NCBI RefSeq assembly: GCF_014905175.1
Contig: NC_057790.1
Span: forward strand, 23,772,469-23,836,468
Direction: 5' to 3'
Source of the DNA: Aphidius gifuensis
Taxonomy: Eukaryota > Arthropoda > Insecta > Hymenoptera > Braconidae
Length of the DNA: 64,000 nt
The notes under the pieces are model-generated. The model saw nothing but the letters and a program-made list of their open reading frames with translations, ran no database searches and was not told where the DNA came from. Below are positions 52,801 through 64,000 of the stretch, piece by piece (the stretch's first letter is position 1; each line of letters starts with the position of its first letter). A program made the translations under genes and the position numbers.

Positions 52801-55800
52801 TCAATCATTTGTTGTTTTTGCATTAAAATATTAACAGATGCTAAATCAGTACCAGTATCTGTATTTTCAATTTGTTTTTCAAGTTCATTCATCCATGAAT
52901 CAATATCATCACATGTTTGATGTATAAGTACTTCACGATTAGCATCAAATAAACGTTCACCTTTATCATGTGTTGTTGTTTCAAGTTCTTCAAATTGATC
53001 AGCAAGTTCACTAACTTTTGGTGTTATAATATTCATTAATTCTGGTTTTTGTTGAATTAATTCATCAGCAGCACGTTGTAGCTGTTCTAAACGATCTTTA
53101 TTTGATGCAATTTCAGCTTCAAATGCTTGATGACGTGTCCATTTACTATGTACTGTTTTAGCACTTCTATATGTTTCATCTTGTGCTGTAATATGTTTTT
53201 CTTGTACCCATTCACCAAGTTCTTCACAATCTTGTAAAAACATTTGTAGCTGTAATTGATCTTTTAATTTTTCCATTAATTTATTTGATTTATCACGATT
53301 AATATTACGTCTTTCATTAATATTTTCAGCTTTTTTTTTAACTTTATCAGCAGCAAAATGTCCTTCTTCAATTAAACGTGATGCAAATTGTACAACTGAA
53401 TTAACTTTATCATCATTTGCATCCATTGTTGTCATAAATGCTTCATGACGTTTTATTAAATTTTCAGCTTGTTCATAATTTATTGGTGTTTCATCTTTAG
53501 CTAATAAATGTTCTTGTTGTGATAATAATACTTCAGCTTGTCTTGCATCACGATCAAATACTTGTAAATTAAGTGAATTTGATAATAAATTTTGTCTATT
53601 AACCCACATTTGATGAAGTTCTTCCCAGCCCATTTTTAATGCATTTAATCTTTCACGTAAAAACATGTATTGTGTATCACCATCACCAGCTTCATTTGTT
53701 AATTTTTCACCGTATTCCATCATTTTCAAATAATCATCAGTATAATTATCAATTTCTTCTTTAATATTTTGATGTTGTGTAAGTAATTTTTCAGCATCAG
53801 CAAGACTTGTTGGTGTATCTTCACTTGCAACATCTGTTTGTGTTTTAGTTAACCATGTTTGGAAATGATCTAAATCACGTAAGAAACGATGTAAATCACC
53901 AGCTTCTTCAAGTTTTGAATCACGTTCTTTTAACATTTGTGTTAATTCTTCCCATATTGTTTGTATTTGTGTTATTCTTTCACGTATTAATACAGCTTCT
54001 TCTGGATGTTCATCTTCAATACTTTGTGCTTCTTTTTCTAATGCATCTAGTTTAGCTTGTATTGCTGCTAAATCACGTTCCATACCACTTAAACGTCTTT
54101 GTAATGTCATAACACCAGTTAAATCCATTTCTAAACTATCAGTTTGTTGTAATATTCTTTTTTTATCCTCAATCCAAGATACAGTTTCACGACATTCAAT
54201 ATGAAATGTTTGTACACCATGTGCTGAATTAAGTGCTTCTTTTTTATTATCAGCTTTTTCACGTAATTCATTCCATTTTTCATTTAATTGATTATGACGT
54301 AAATGTATTTCCTCAGAATTTGGATGTTCAACATGTAATAATTGTCGTGCAAGTTGATTAACAACAGCAACACGTGATGCATTTGCATGCATTTCTTTTT
54401 CAAAACCATCATAACGATGTTTCATTATTTCAACATCTTCAATATCTTTTGCTGGTACCATTGTATCTAACATACGATTTTTTTCACCAATCCATTGTTC
54501 AACACCATCAGACTCACTAAATAATTTGTACAATGACAATGCATCAAGGAGTCTTTGTTTACGTAATTTTGCAAGTTCAAGAAGTTCCTTATAACGAGAA
54601 TCGATTGACGCGAGTCTTTCAAGTACTTCTGATGATTTTGAATCTTGTTCACCAAGTGAATTAACTTGTTGATGTAATTGTTCAATAACAGTTGCATAAT
54701 TTTTTAATTCATCAGTAACATCTTTATGTTTTTTTAATAATGATTGTACATTAGCTTCATCACGTCCAACATCTTCAGATGATACAAGTCTTAATGTATC
54801 TAACATCCATATATCAATATCAGCAGCATCAGCAAATAGCTGATGATAATCAACAGCTTCCTCAAGACGTTTACGTCTAAATGCTGATAAATCAAGTAAA
54901 TGATTCCACATACCTAATATTTCTTGTAATCTTTCTTGTATTCTATCTGATCCAAAATGTTGTTGACGTACTAATTCATCACCAACAGCAGCAACAGACA
55001 TTAATTGTGGTTCATGTGATGATATTTCATTTTCAAGTGCTTTATGTTTTGATAATAATAAATTAACTGTTGTTAAATCATGTCCATTATCACCACTTGA
55101 TACAATTTGTTCTTTTTCTTTTGTCCAATTTTCTTCATCAGCCATATCCCAATAAAATTGCCATAATTTACGTGATTCTTCAAGACGTGCACGTCTTTCA
55201 ACAGCTAAACGTACTAATTCAGAATATGCATCTTGTAATTGTTGTACTCTTTCAACAATAATTGTTGGATCACATGGACGATAACCTTCATCTTGTTCTA
55301 AGAATTTTTGACTTTGTTGTACAACAGCTTTAACACGTTCACCAAGTACATTTATATCAGCTTCAACTAATGAATGTTTTTGTAATAAATCTTCAACTCC
55401 CATTAAATGTTTACCATAATCATCAGTTAATAATCTTTGTTTAATTTCTTCCATACTATCAAGTATATAAAGCATTTCTTGAAAGTTTTGTTGTAATTGT
55501 AATGATAATTCAAGTCTCATTCTACGTGCACGTAATAGCTCAAGTAAATAATTCCATAAACGTAATACATTAACTTTTCTTTCATTAATTTTTAATATAT
55601 CATGATAATTTTCAGTTTCAAGTTCTTGTGATACAGCCATAACAGCTTGTACACGTTCTTCATATGCAAATATATCTGTTTCAATTGCTTCATGTTTTTT
55701 AGCAGCAGCCTCAACAGCAGCAAGATCAAAACCAAAATTATCTTGTGATACAAGACGTTGATTTTCTGATAACCATGTTTCACGCATACTTGCTTTTCTA

Positions 55801-57468
55801 TTAAATCTTGCAGCAAGTTGTTCTAATTTTTCTTGTCTTATTAGCTCTTCACGTAGTGCTAATTCACGTTCATGTTCAGATTTTTCTAATCTTTCCCATG
55901 CTTTATTAATATCAGATATCATTTTACCTTCTTTTGGTGTATATGGTTTTTGATTATTAGCACGCATTTTAGATTGTAATGTAAATAGCAATACTTCAAG
56001 ATTACCTTTTTCAACAAATTTTGGTGGTTTTTCAATAGTACGATAATTTGAAAATTGTGATAGCTGTGATTGTACACCAACAAGTGAATTTGCAAAATGA
56101 CGATCACCAAGTGATTCAATTGTACCCTCAATCCAACGTAATAAATCACTAGTCATACTTTCATATTCATTAATCATTCTATCATTTTCCATAGCAATAC
56201 CAACAACTTTACCAATACGTTTACCATGTACTGTTTCTTGTTTCATTTTTGAAAAGTAATGATAATACGTTACGACATATGTTATTATTGATTTTTCATC
56301 TGGATGATCAACAAATATATCCTCAGCATCTAATAATTTAACAAGACCAAGTTTATCTTCAGCAACATTAAATGCATTATTTAAATTATTCATTGGATTT
56401 GATTTTGATAATTTATCAAATTGTATTAAATCTGGACGATGTTTATGTATTATTGCATTAAATGCTAAACCATCTCTCCATGATGTTGTAAAATTACGTA
56501 CATTTACATTATGATAACCAGCTGTTTTCATTTGACACCATAATAATAATGCATCTTTTGCTGATTTTGTTTGTTGATTATCTGTTTCTTCAATTGTAAT
56601 ATCTTGTATTTGAAAACGTAATATTATTGTCCATATTAAACCAAGACTTAAACGTGGATTACCATCAACAATATCATGTGATCCCATATTTTCCAAATGT
56701 ACACGTTGTTCACGTAAAAATTGTAATGCTTTATCAACATTTTCTAAACAATGAATACGCATTTTACCTTTTGTTGGACGTGGCAAACGTTCACCAGATA
56801 ATATTTCTAATAATTTTATCAACATTTTACCATCACGCAAATCAACATATAAATCACCAATTCTACATGAACAACGTACCAAATGTGAATTAACCCATTT
56901 TTGAAATGTTTTTTTTTGTACAGATTCACGTTCACCTAAAAAACAAAAAATAAAATTAATATTTTACTCAATTAAATTTATCAACAACAATAACCACCTC
57001 GACGATCCCAAATAACTTTATCATAAAAAATTTCTAAAGAATCATTTACACTCCACAAACTAAGACTCGACATTTTTTTTTTAAATTAAAATTATTATTA
57101 TTTTATTTTTCGCCAAGTTAAAATCAGTTAAAACAAAAAAACTAGGTGTGCCACTCTCTCATCAAGTATTGATGACGATTAAATTTATTTTTTATTATTG
57201 AGAAAAAAAAAAAAGACAAACAAATATCGCACCGGGTGATTATAAAACTGATAACAATATCATAAAATGATAATACCTTTCTTTATTGGTCAAAAATAAA
57301 TAACAATAATTAAATATAAAAAAATTAATTACCTGCTAATGCTTTGATTCTTGAACGTTCAAATAATCTTGAACTTGAATTTCCACCATCGTATTCGTAT
57401 TCGTCGACAATCTCCTGTTGTAACGTTGGATCCCATCCTGTACGCTGAACCGAGATGTCGGTCGTCAT
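46850..57468 (-). CDS. beta-Spec: Beta-spectrin
   Basis: Membrane-skeleton crosslinker that binds actin, alpha-spectrin, ankyrin and membrane lipids. Nine exons: 57468-57333, 56935-50832, 50767-50625, 50538-50492, 49999-49943, 49330-49223, 47956-47801, 47394-47127 and 47036-46850, giving 2401 residues; every splice phase agrees. The N-terminus (MTTDISVQRTGWDP..., DEYEYDGGNSSSRLFERSRI) matches fly-type beta-spectrin. Two calponin-homology domains span about 55-280. Spectrin repeats fill about 300-2080 in one 6.1-kb exon. A Glu/Arg/Ala-rich linker with an Arg/Ser-rich stretch (KRNTRSRSKSPFRSFRW) leads to a PH domain at about 2255-2365. The end is KRRSFFTLKKK. Three linker exons (57, 108 and 156 nt) are phase 1-1 and could be skipped without a frameshift. 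A peroxiredoxin gene lies antisense in the 47957-49222 intron. Confidence 0.96.
48393..49089 (+). CDS. 2-Cys peroxiredoxin, divergent, nested in a beta-spectrin intron
   Basis: Thiol peroxidase that reduces hydrogen peroxide. Exons 48393-48648 and 48716-49089 (TTGG|GTAAAT, TTTAG|ATAGTG) give 209 residues. The active-site motif is FYPYDFTIVCPSE: Pro61, Thr65 and peroxidatic Cys68 fit PxxxTxxC. TPRQNGGLGGMNIP holds the conserved Arg region and the GGLG loop. Cys189 in YGNVCPM is in the place of the resolving Cys. The usual C-terminal YF helix is missing; the chain ends in CDDDTCESKNTKDND, with two extra Cys (195 and 200). The N-terminus has no signal peptide when started at MLKISEV, though the frame is open to 48291. 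It lies entirely in the beta-spectrin intron on the opposite strand. It is probably a paralogue rather than the main cytosolic enzyme. Confidence 0.9.
49101..49106 (+). terminator. Polyadenylation signal of the peroxiredoxin gene
   Basis: AATAAA 12 nt after the TAA stop, followed by T-rich DNA. It ends transcription well before the beta-spectrin exon at 49223, if used. Confidence 0.6.
49518..49553 (-). CDS. Candidate 36-nt cassette microexon of beta-spectrin
   Basis: Inside the beta-spectrin intron between the 57-nt and 108-nt exons, the minus strand reads AAG|TTTGGC ... GTCAAGG|GTAAGT. Inserted in phase 1 it would code (G)TT-TGG...: VWLLTKNGLAVK and return to phase 1. Its GC content is exon-like and the donor is strong, but the polypyrimidine tract before the acceptor is weak. 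Confidence 0.35.
56998..57073 (-). CDS. beta-Spec: Alternative first coding exon of beta-spectrin
   Basis: ATG at 57073-57071 opens a frame of 25 codons plus one base: MSSLSLWSVNDSLEIFYDKV, then IWDRR, ending at CGAG|GTGGTT. The leftover G is the same phase as the distal first exon, so it joins to GTGAACGTGAATC at 56935 as Gly-Glu-Arg-Glu. The intron would be only 62 nt. This replaces the 45-residue MTTDIS... N-terminus ahead of the first CH domain. Alternative N-termini of beta-spectrins are known in vertebrates; this one I infer from frame and composition. Confidence 0.6.
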
Positions 57469-57536
57469 TTTATTAATTTGACCAACAGCTCAACAATATA
57501 TTTAATTTATCAACCCTTTTTCAAAAGGGTGTTTAT
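57469..57536 (-). promoter_or_regulatory. Beta-spectrin 5' UTR segment with a dyad
   Basis: TTTTTTTAG at 57537-57545 on the minus strand marks an acceptor, so the exon with the distal start codon begins at 57536 and a further leader exon lies upstream. The UTR holds ACCCTTTT (57513-57520) and AAAAGGGT (57523-57530), an 8-bp perfect inverted repeat with a 2-nt centre. Confidence 0.55.
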
Positions 57537-60500
57537 CTAAAAAAAATAATAATAAAACAAATCAATATAAAATATTAAAATCATCATTATAGACAAAGTT
57601 TAAAGTCTATACTCAATTATATAACCACACTCATCCTGCTTCATTAATGTACATTTATTTTTTTAAAATAAAAATTCATGAATAATTCATTTTTATTAAT
57701 TTTTTACTTGTATGGCTTTTTCATATCTATTTTTAAATTTTTTACAATATTATTCAACTGTTATTTTTTTTGTTATCATCATTATCGATTGATAAACATT
57801 CAATAAATTTATAATATTATGCATTAAACAGGGCGAGGTCTTATTTGTAATTTTTTTTGTTTACAATTATCATCTGTGTGTGTGGGCAATCCAATATTAA
57901 TGCTAGAATCATCATCATCATGGGTTACATCACTCGTATGATCTCATGATGATTGAGGAAGAAAATAAAATACCCAGACTACTACTCGTCAACATAAACA
58001 ATAAATTAAACTAAATTGCCACACACACACCAGAGAACAAGTGTTGTTTTTTTATTCATCAAGTAAAGGTAGTTTTAAAAGATAAAAAAAAAAAAAAAAA
58101 AGGAAGACAAATATCATAAGGAAGTGTGCAAATAAAAATAAATAAATAAAAAGTAAAACTTTCTCATTTAACAATTAATTTAACGCTTCCAAGGCACCAA
58201 AAGATTTTCACCATCAAAAATGTTAATTACGTTAATTATTTCTACAAAAAAAAAAAAAAAACAATAATATATATAAATTTCTAGATTCTTTTTTTCTTTT
58301 TGTTCCAGACAATGAATCTTAAGTTTAGCGAAATTTATTTTCAAGATTATTACTGGCTTTGAATGGTAGACTCTGTTTTGGTACCGAGTCTTGGAATTCA
58401 AGTGGAAAACATGTTATCCAAGATATTTCTCAACGAAAATGGAATGAAACAGTTATGGAATTGAATGACTTTACAAGCTTGTAAAAAAAAAAAAAATGAA
58501 AATATTTATATTCTAAATTTAAACGTTGATGTATCATTTTGTCTGTTGACTGAGTTTGCTAAAAAAAAAATTGTGATTTAAAAAAAAAGCAACACATTTA
58601 TCTGGGTTACAAGAATCAACATTTATTCACAGTCAACATTTGTCTATTGATTTTTTTTTTCTTCATCTAGATAAGCTAAGGCACTAAAACGATTCACACC
58701 CACTAATCAAGCTCATTTTATCGTTAATTTATTATTTTTTTTTGTCATAGAAAAATCATAAGAAATAAAACAAAAAAATAATTTTTTGAATATCATATAT
58801 TTTTTACTTTGACGTTAATATTTGATGACTACTGTTCTTTTTATTTTTTTCTATTTTTATTTAATGTTCTAATCAAAGACTGTGTCATTGTAAACATGAA
58901 TGAAATTTTACCAACGCCCATCATCACTTGCTTTGTAATTTATATCAATTACAGTATGTCATCATAAAAAAAAAAATGAAATATAAATTTTTATAGATAA
59001 AATATGATTATTGTTTTTTATTTCATGAACAAAATTATTATTAATGTAACCATGACAAGTTTTAAATTGTCACAGACAACAAGGCACGTTGACTTTTTTT
59101 TTTTTAATTTTCTTGGAGTAACTAACAATCAAGGAAGGCGTAGCATGATGAATCATCATCATGATGATGATGTCAATGACACTGAAGCAATGTCAGCAAT
59201 TTGATACAATTACTGCAATGAAAATAGAAAAAAAATAAACAATTTCTAATTCTCTAAATACTTAATATTAATAAGAAAACGAAGCAGCTAATAAATTGAT
59301 GATTTAAACAATGCCAATGTCAATTATCATTAAATAAATTGCCAAAAAAAAATTAGCGTTTTAAATTTAGAAAAAAAAGACAAATCAATGATGATTTTTT
59401 TTGTTTTTTAAAAAGGGAACAAGGGTTTGATATAAAAAAAATTTTAACATTTATAAATGTTTGGCGTTGTCATTTACCCTGGTGCCAAGGTGAGACAAAC
59501 TACCCGAGACACACGCACACATAACAGAAATTCAAAGTTATTGATTTTCCGATACAGTCAACACGGCGCCAAGTTTTTTTTTTTTCTCTCGTATATATTA
59601 CAACAACTAGGTACTACCATCATATAAAGTACTAATTTAAAAATATGTTATATTATCCCCTTGTACTATAGTGTATTTATTTTTATTTTCTTAGAATACG
59701 GTTTATGCTTTATTCAATTTTCTCACTGTCATTTTAACTCGCATTAAAACTCGATTCATTTAACTGGCCTCATTTCAACTCGAGTCACATCATCAACCAG
59801 CATTATTATCATTATCAGTATAATATTATTATAAAATATATATATTATCAAACATACAACACCTGCCTCGACTCACTTCCTTCCGTTTTAACTACCTCTA
59901 TTATTTATTTTTATTTATTTTTATATATTCTTTGTTTTATCATCATTGCTTGCTCTTTTTTTTTTTTTTGCTATTCAAAGAGAAAAAATAAACTCAATAC
60001 CATTTGTATAAATTTTTACAGCTATATATTTTTTTGTAGTTTGTATTTTTTATATTATTGTTGATACAGGTACACCGTTTTGACATTTATTTACAGCATT
60101 TTGCTATTACTGGTTACGACTGGAAAAAATGTAAAACAATGTCTTAGAATTCAAATCGAAACGATGGATTTCGATATAGAAATATTTTATAATTTTTAAT
60201 GAAATTTGGTTTAACCTTTTTTTAATTTATTTAACAAAGTATCGTCAGTATTATTTAACAGCCCAAGATGAAAAAAAAATATTCAAGACGAGGGCAAGGG
60301 TTAAGACTATATATTTTATTATTATTATTTTTTTTCGTCTGACCTTATTGGCTTCGTTCACATACACGCCTCTAATTACGAAATTTAACGATGATCAAAT
60401 CTTTGAATGAAAATAATAAATAAAAAGTTATGGATATAATAATAAAATTATTATTAAAATTGTGAGAATTATTTTTAAAAATATTAATTAAAATTTTTAC

Positions 60501-61757
60501 GATTTATTTTAAACAGTGAATTATTGTTTTTTAAATTTTTTTCTTGTTTTTTTATTATTCAAGATTAGGATTGTACATGTAGTTTTATATATTTTAAAAA
60601 ATTATTTTTTGTGGCTTTTAAAGTTGAAGTTACAAAAGAAGGAAGAACAGCCCTCGGGTGTTAACCGTTGTATGACGACAACGTCACATCCGCATTTACG
60701 TTAATCTACAACAGTCACTTTATTTGCCAGTTCTCTGACTTTATTGAATGCTAAAAGGAAAAAAAAAAAAATTGTTCATTTTCCGGTTGTATTTTCATGT
60801 CTTTTTTGAAAAAACATAAAAATTTAAAGCAAAATTTACAGTTAACAAAAAAAAAAAAATACTCTAATTTATTTGAAGTTTAAAATTCATTAAAATAATA
60901 ATAATTGAATGATTTTATTAATAATAATTTAATTAATTAATAACTCAATTTAAACAGGACATTTAATTTATCAAAAAATAATGTAAATTTTATTTTTTCA
61001 AGAAACTTGATACGACTAGAAATTAAAAGCATCTCAAGCAATTCAGAAAATGAAAAGTGAAAATAATAAAAAGCAAAAAAAAAGGGTGCGTATTTGCGTG
61101 TTAACATGTTTTACATTTTAAATTGTAAGGAAAAGTAATTTTGTGTAAAAACTAGAACAACTTGACGACTTGATGAATCCATAAAAAAAAAAAATATATT
61201 TTAAATAAATAGAAACAATATAAAAAAAGCAAAGAAAAATTAAGGGCGTGGTTTTTTATAAAAAAAATCATTTATTTTTTTTTTTTCCAAATCATTGACG
61301 ATAAAAATCATTCAAGTATTTTTATCTATTTAAGCTACGAATAGTGCTACGAACCCTCTCGTGTTAAGCATCATATATCTAAAAATAAATATTTTTTTAA
61401 TTCTCTAAATCTATGCCATCGTCAATAATAACTACCCAACTATTTTTCAAATAAAATAAATATTTATAAATAATTTCAGTTAAAAAATTCATATTGAAAT
61501 AATAAATAATATAAAAATAAAAAAAAATATATACACTTGAATAAACTCAATCAAGATTTCATTGATTTATTTTATCAACTTTTATAAAATAATAATAAAA
61601 AAAATTTAATAAATCACGAAAAGATAAAGTTTATCTAAATCACATAAAACTCAGAATTAATCTTAGCAACAATTTCAAGTCTCGACCAATGAAACTCATC
61701 TATACTCGTATAATATTTTTTTATTTTTTTATTGTTTATATATATATTTGCAGTACC

Positions 61758-61765
61758 TATCGATA
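61758..61765. promoter_or_regulatory. DRE-like element TATCGATA
   Basis: Exact match to the DREF-binding core TATCGATA known from fly housekeeping promoters, lying 4.3 kb upstream of the beta-spectrin start. Other copies occur at 802-809 and near 44293, so chance is possible in AT-rich DNA. On the plus strand it sits in a 22-nt segment flanked by TTTGCAG and GTGAGT, which could be a microexon of an unseen transcript. Confidence 0.3.
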
Positions 61766-63554
61766 AAGCTGACCGGTGAGTTTAACAACACACACACACC
61801 TGAGTTATTTTATGGGCCAGACAACTCCCTTGATTAAAACACATAATTAAAACAAAAAATAAAAAACAAAATTATAAATAAAATAATTCTACTCTCAATA
61901 GAAATACATTGTTGATATTTTTTTTTTTTTCTCAACAAGAGTCACGTTTCAAATATAGAATAAAGTTACTCCAAGAATTTTCGTTTTTTTTTTTTTCTAT
62001 TTATTTATACCGAATCAATGTTTATTTAATTTAATTTATTTATTTATTTTTTTTTATTTGCATATATTGTTGTTAGTGTTACTTGTTTTCATTCTTATTT
62101 TATTTTTATTTCAAGGTCTTGATCGTGTTGAGACGATCCAAACGTCGCCAAAAAAAAAAAACTTTATTGGTAAAAGTTTTATGATTGATGCAGATGAATA
62201 ACACGCGATTTTTTATCTGCAACAGGCAGCCGGTTTTTTAAATTCAAAAATACATTGTATATTTAAATCGCAACTTGTGAACTGTTGTCGCTGATGACTC
62301 GGTTAATATATTCATTATTCATTAATTCCAAAGATGGAAAATTAAAATTAAATACAAGTAGACATGTCTTCCAACTGACGTAACTGTAAACATAGTTTTT
62401 TTTTTTTTTATCTCTCCCAACGCGATTCAACCATTTACGCTTGTCAGTTTTATAATAACAACAATATTATTGTATAATTTAACTGAATGACTTGAAATAT
62501 ATCAAAAAAAAAAATATATTTAATTGTTTAAAATAATTAATTTTTGTTGAATAATTATTTCTTTTTTTAAGCTGGTTTAATTGACAATTAAATTTAAACT
62601 TAATCTGACGTGAATAATGTAAAAAATAAATATGACATCATCGACAATAATAAAATAATTTAATATGTCAAGTTTAATTTAAATTTGTCCAGAAATTTAT
62701 ATAAAAATAACTCTAATTTATCATTGTTATTATTTGCGCAGGAGCAGAATATTTTATATGAAAAAAAAATTCATCAATTACATCGATAATTGATTTTAAA
62801 AAATATATTTATTACATAAATAATAAATAATAATAATAAAAATTAAAAAAGATGAAATAATAAGAAAATTTAATAAGAAGAAAAAAAGATGATGCTGACA
62901 AAAATGGACTTTTATTTTTTTTTATTTCCTTTTCATCTTTCCCATCTTTCAATAGAACAAAAATTAGGTCACCATCGAGACAGGTTGTCACTTGACAGGT
63001 GAATCGTCAAAGAAATACAAAATTTATTTATTTTTTTTTTTTCCAGTCGAAAATACACCCCTTATTTGGAGCCAGACTATCGACCAGTTAAAAAAATAAA
63101 AATAAAAAAAACTTATCTCATGCTCCAAAAAACATAACAAATCAATTACAAATAACAACAACAATTACAGCATCAACAATTAATAATTAAACTTTAAAAT
63201 CACTTTGTAAATTAATTAAGACACTATTTTATTTTTTTTTTATTGTTTTTTTTTCTTTTTGTATTTTTTTTTTCACTGAGAATTTGAGTGTTTAAACTTT
63301 GATTATTGAAAAATTTAATTCATAAATTTTTGGGATATTATTGATCACCGATTATTATTAGATGAATTTATTATTTATTTATTTTTTTAATCAATATGTT
63401 TTTTATTTTTTATTTTGTCTCTCTTTCTCTCTCAATCACTGAACGCCATTTTTACAACGGGCGGAATCTCGCCGCATCCTCTTATGACTTAATGTTATGT
63501 TTTTAATTTAAATGATAATTATTGATGAATTATTGTGATTAGTTGATGACTTAC

Positions 63555-63840
63555 TTAGTTTAAATGATGATTAGTTAAATCCTTATCAATGCTGCACAAG
63601 ACACATACAACCTTCACGTCAATAATATATAATTTACACACAAAATACCGTAATATGAAATACACTCCTTGGGTCTTTAATCCACCGCCTAGGCACTCGG
63701 CAAACACCACACCACACACTTTTTTTCTCTCCTTTTTTTTTTTTATTTTTTGACCGGTTTACAAATGAATGTAGTAACAAGGCGTCCTACTACGCCGTTA
63801 AAATATAGATCCAACTATTATTATACGCATGCGTTAATAA
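63555..63840 (-). promoter_or_regulatory. Candidate distal leader exon and promoter of beta-spectrin
   Basis: A good donor, AACTAA|GTAAGTCATC, lies at 63554/63555 on the minus strand, and the sequence behind it (63640-63840) is the most GC-rich part of the window end. No long open frame is present, as expected for a leader. The splice partner would be the acceptor before 57536. This is inference only. Confidence 0.25.
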
Positions 63841-64000
63841 TTTTTTTTTTATTTTTAAATTTTTATTGTTAATTTTTGATAAAAAATATAATCATTTATG
63901 AAAAAATTAAATAATAAATGAAATTAAAACAATAATTTATATTCATTTCGAAAATTTTAAATAGAAAACTTATTTTTTTTATAAACAAAATTATTTGTTT

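Larger units (their letters stand above)
57537..64000. other. Upstream non-coding region of beta-spectrin
   Basis: No supportable gene. The region is AT-rich with GC-richer patches near 59460-59580, 60640-60720, 62100-62330 and 63420-63840, plus small CA and GT runs. At least one patch should hold the beta-spectrin leader exon and promoter. A 73-codon minus frame at 58180-58401 and a plus frame at 60516-60704 are not backed by codon composition or splice structure. Confidence 0.55.

Noticed and set aside
1..64000. CRISPR arrays, bacterial operons, proviral or transposase genes
   Set aside because: No spaced direct repeats, no ribosome-binding-site gene strings and no integrase, transposase or viral protein motifs were seen; the window is an insect-type nuclear sequence.

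Overview
This is a very AT-rich eukaryotic nuclear window full of long poly-A/poly-T tracts. Genes have short GT-AG introns and are separated by kilobases of non-coding DNA. The protein content points to an insect: beta-spectrin has the arthropod-type N-terminus, and there is a SorLA receptor and a 2-Cys peroxiredoxin. The base composition and very intron-poor large genes would fit a low-GC insect such as an aphidiine/braconid parasitoid wasp, but the species is inference only.

Layout: 1-6141 is non-coding apart from one possible terminal exon (739-810). Positions 6142-20017 hold four neighbouring genes (strands -, +, -, -). They encode Asn/Ser/Thr/Gln-rich low-complexity proteins, and each has one short Gly/Ala/Leu/Pro-rich hydrophobic stretch, in the C-terminal part or, in the third, about two-thirds along; I do not recognise the family. 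Positions 20028-33330 are about 13 kb of intergenic DNA. They carry a nearly identical 500-bp direct duplication, a second, diverged duplication and one orphan exon-like segment. Positions 33331-42034 (-) are a full-length SorLA/SORL1 orthologue in five exons. Positions 42035-46849 are intergenic. Positions 46850-57468 (-) are a complete beta-spectrin gene, with an alternative first exon and phase-compatible cassette exons before the PH domain. A peroxiredoxin gene (48393-49089, +) is nested antisense inside one beta-spectrin intron. Positions 57537-64000 are upstream non-coding DNA of beta-spectrin.

I built the exon models by hand from splice consensus and reading-frame phase. All completed models give lengths divisible by three: 425, 559, 1094, 842, 2206, 2401 and 209 residues. 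The genes do not form one pathway. SorLA is a sorting receptor of endosomes and Golgi, beta-spectrin belongs to the membrane skeleton, and peroxiredoxin reduces peroxides. The most interesting parts are the four-gene cluster, the alternative beta-spectrin N-terminus and linker exons, the nested antisense peroxiredoxin, the recent duplication and a 26-bp perfect palindrome in SorLA intron 1.
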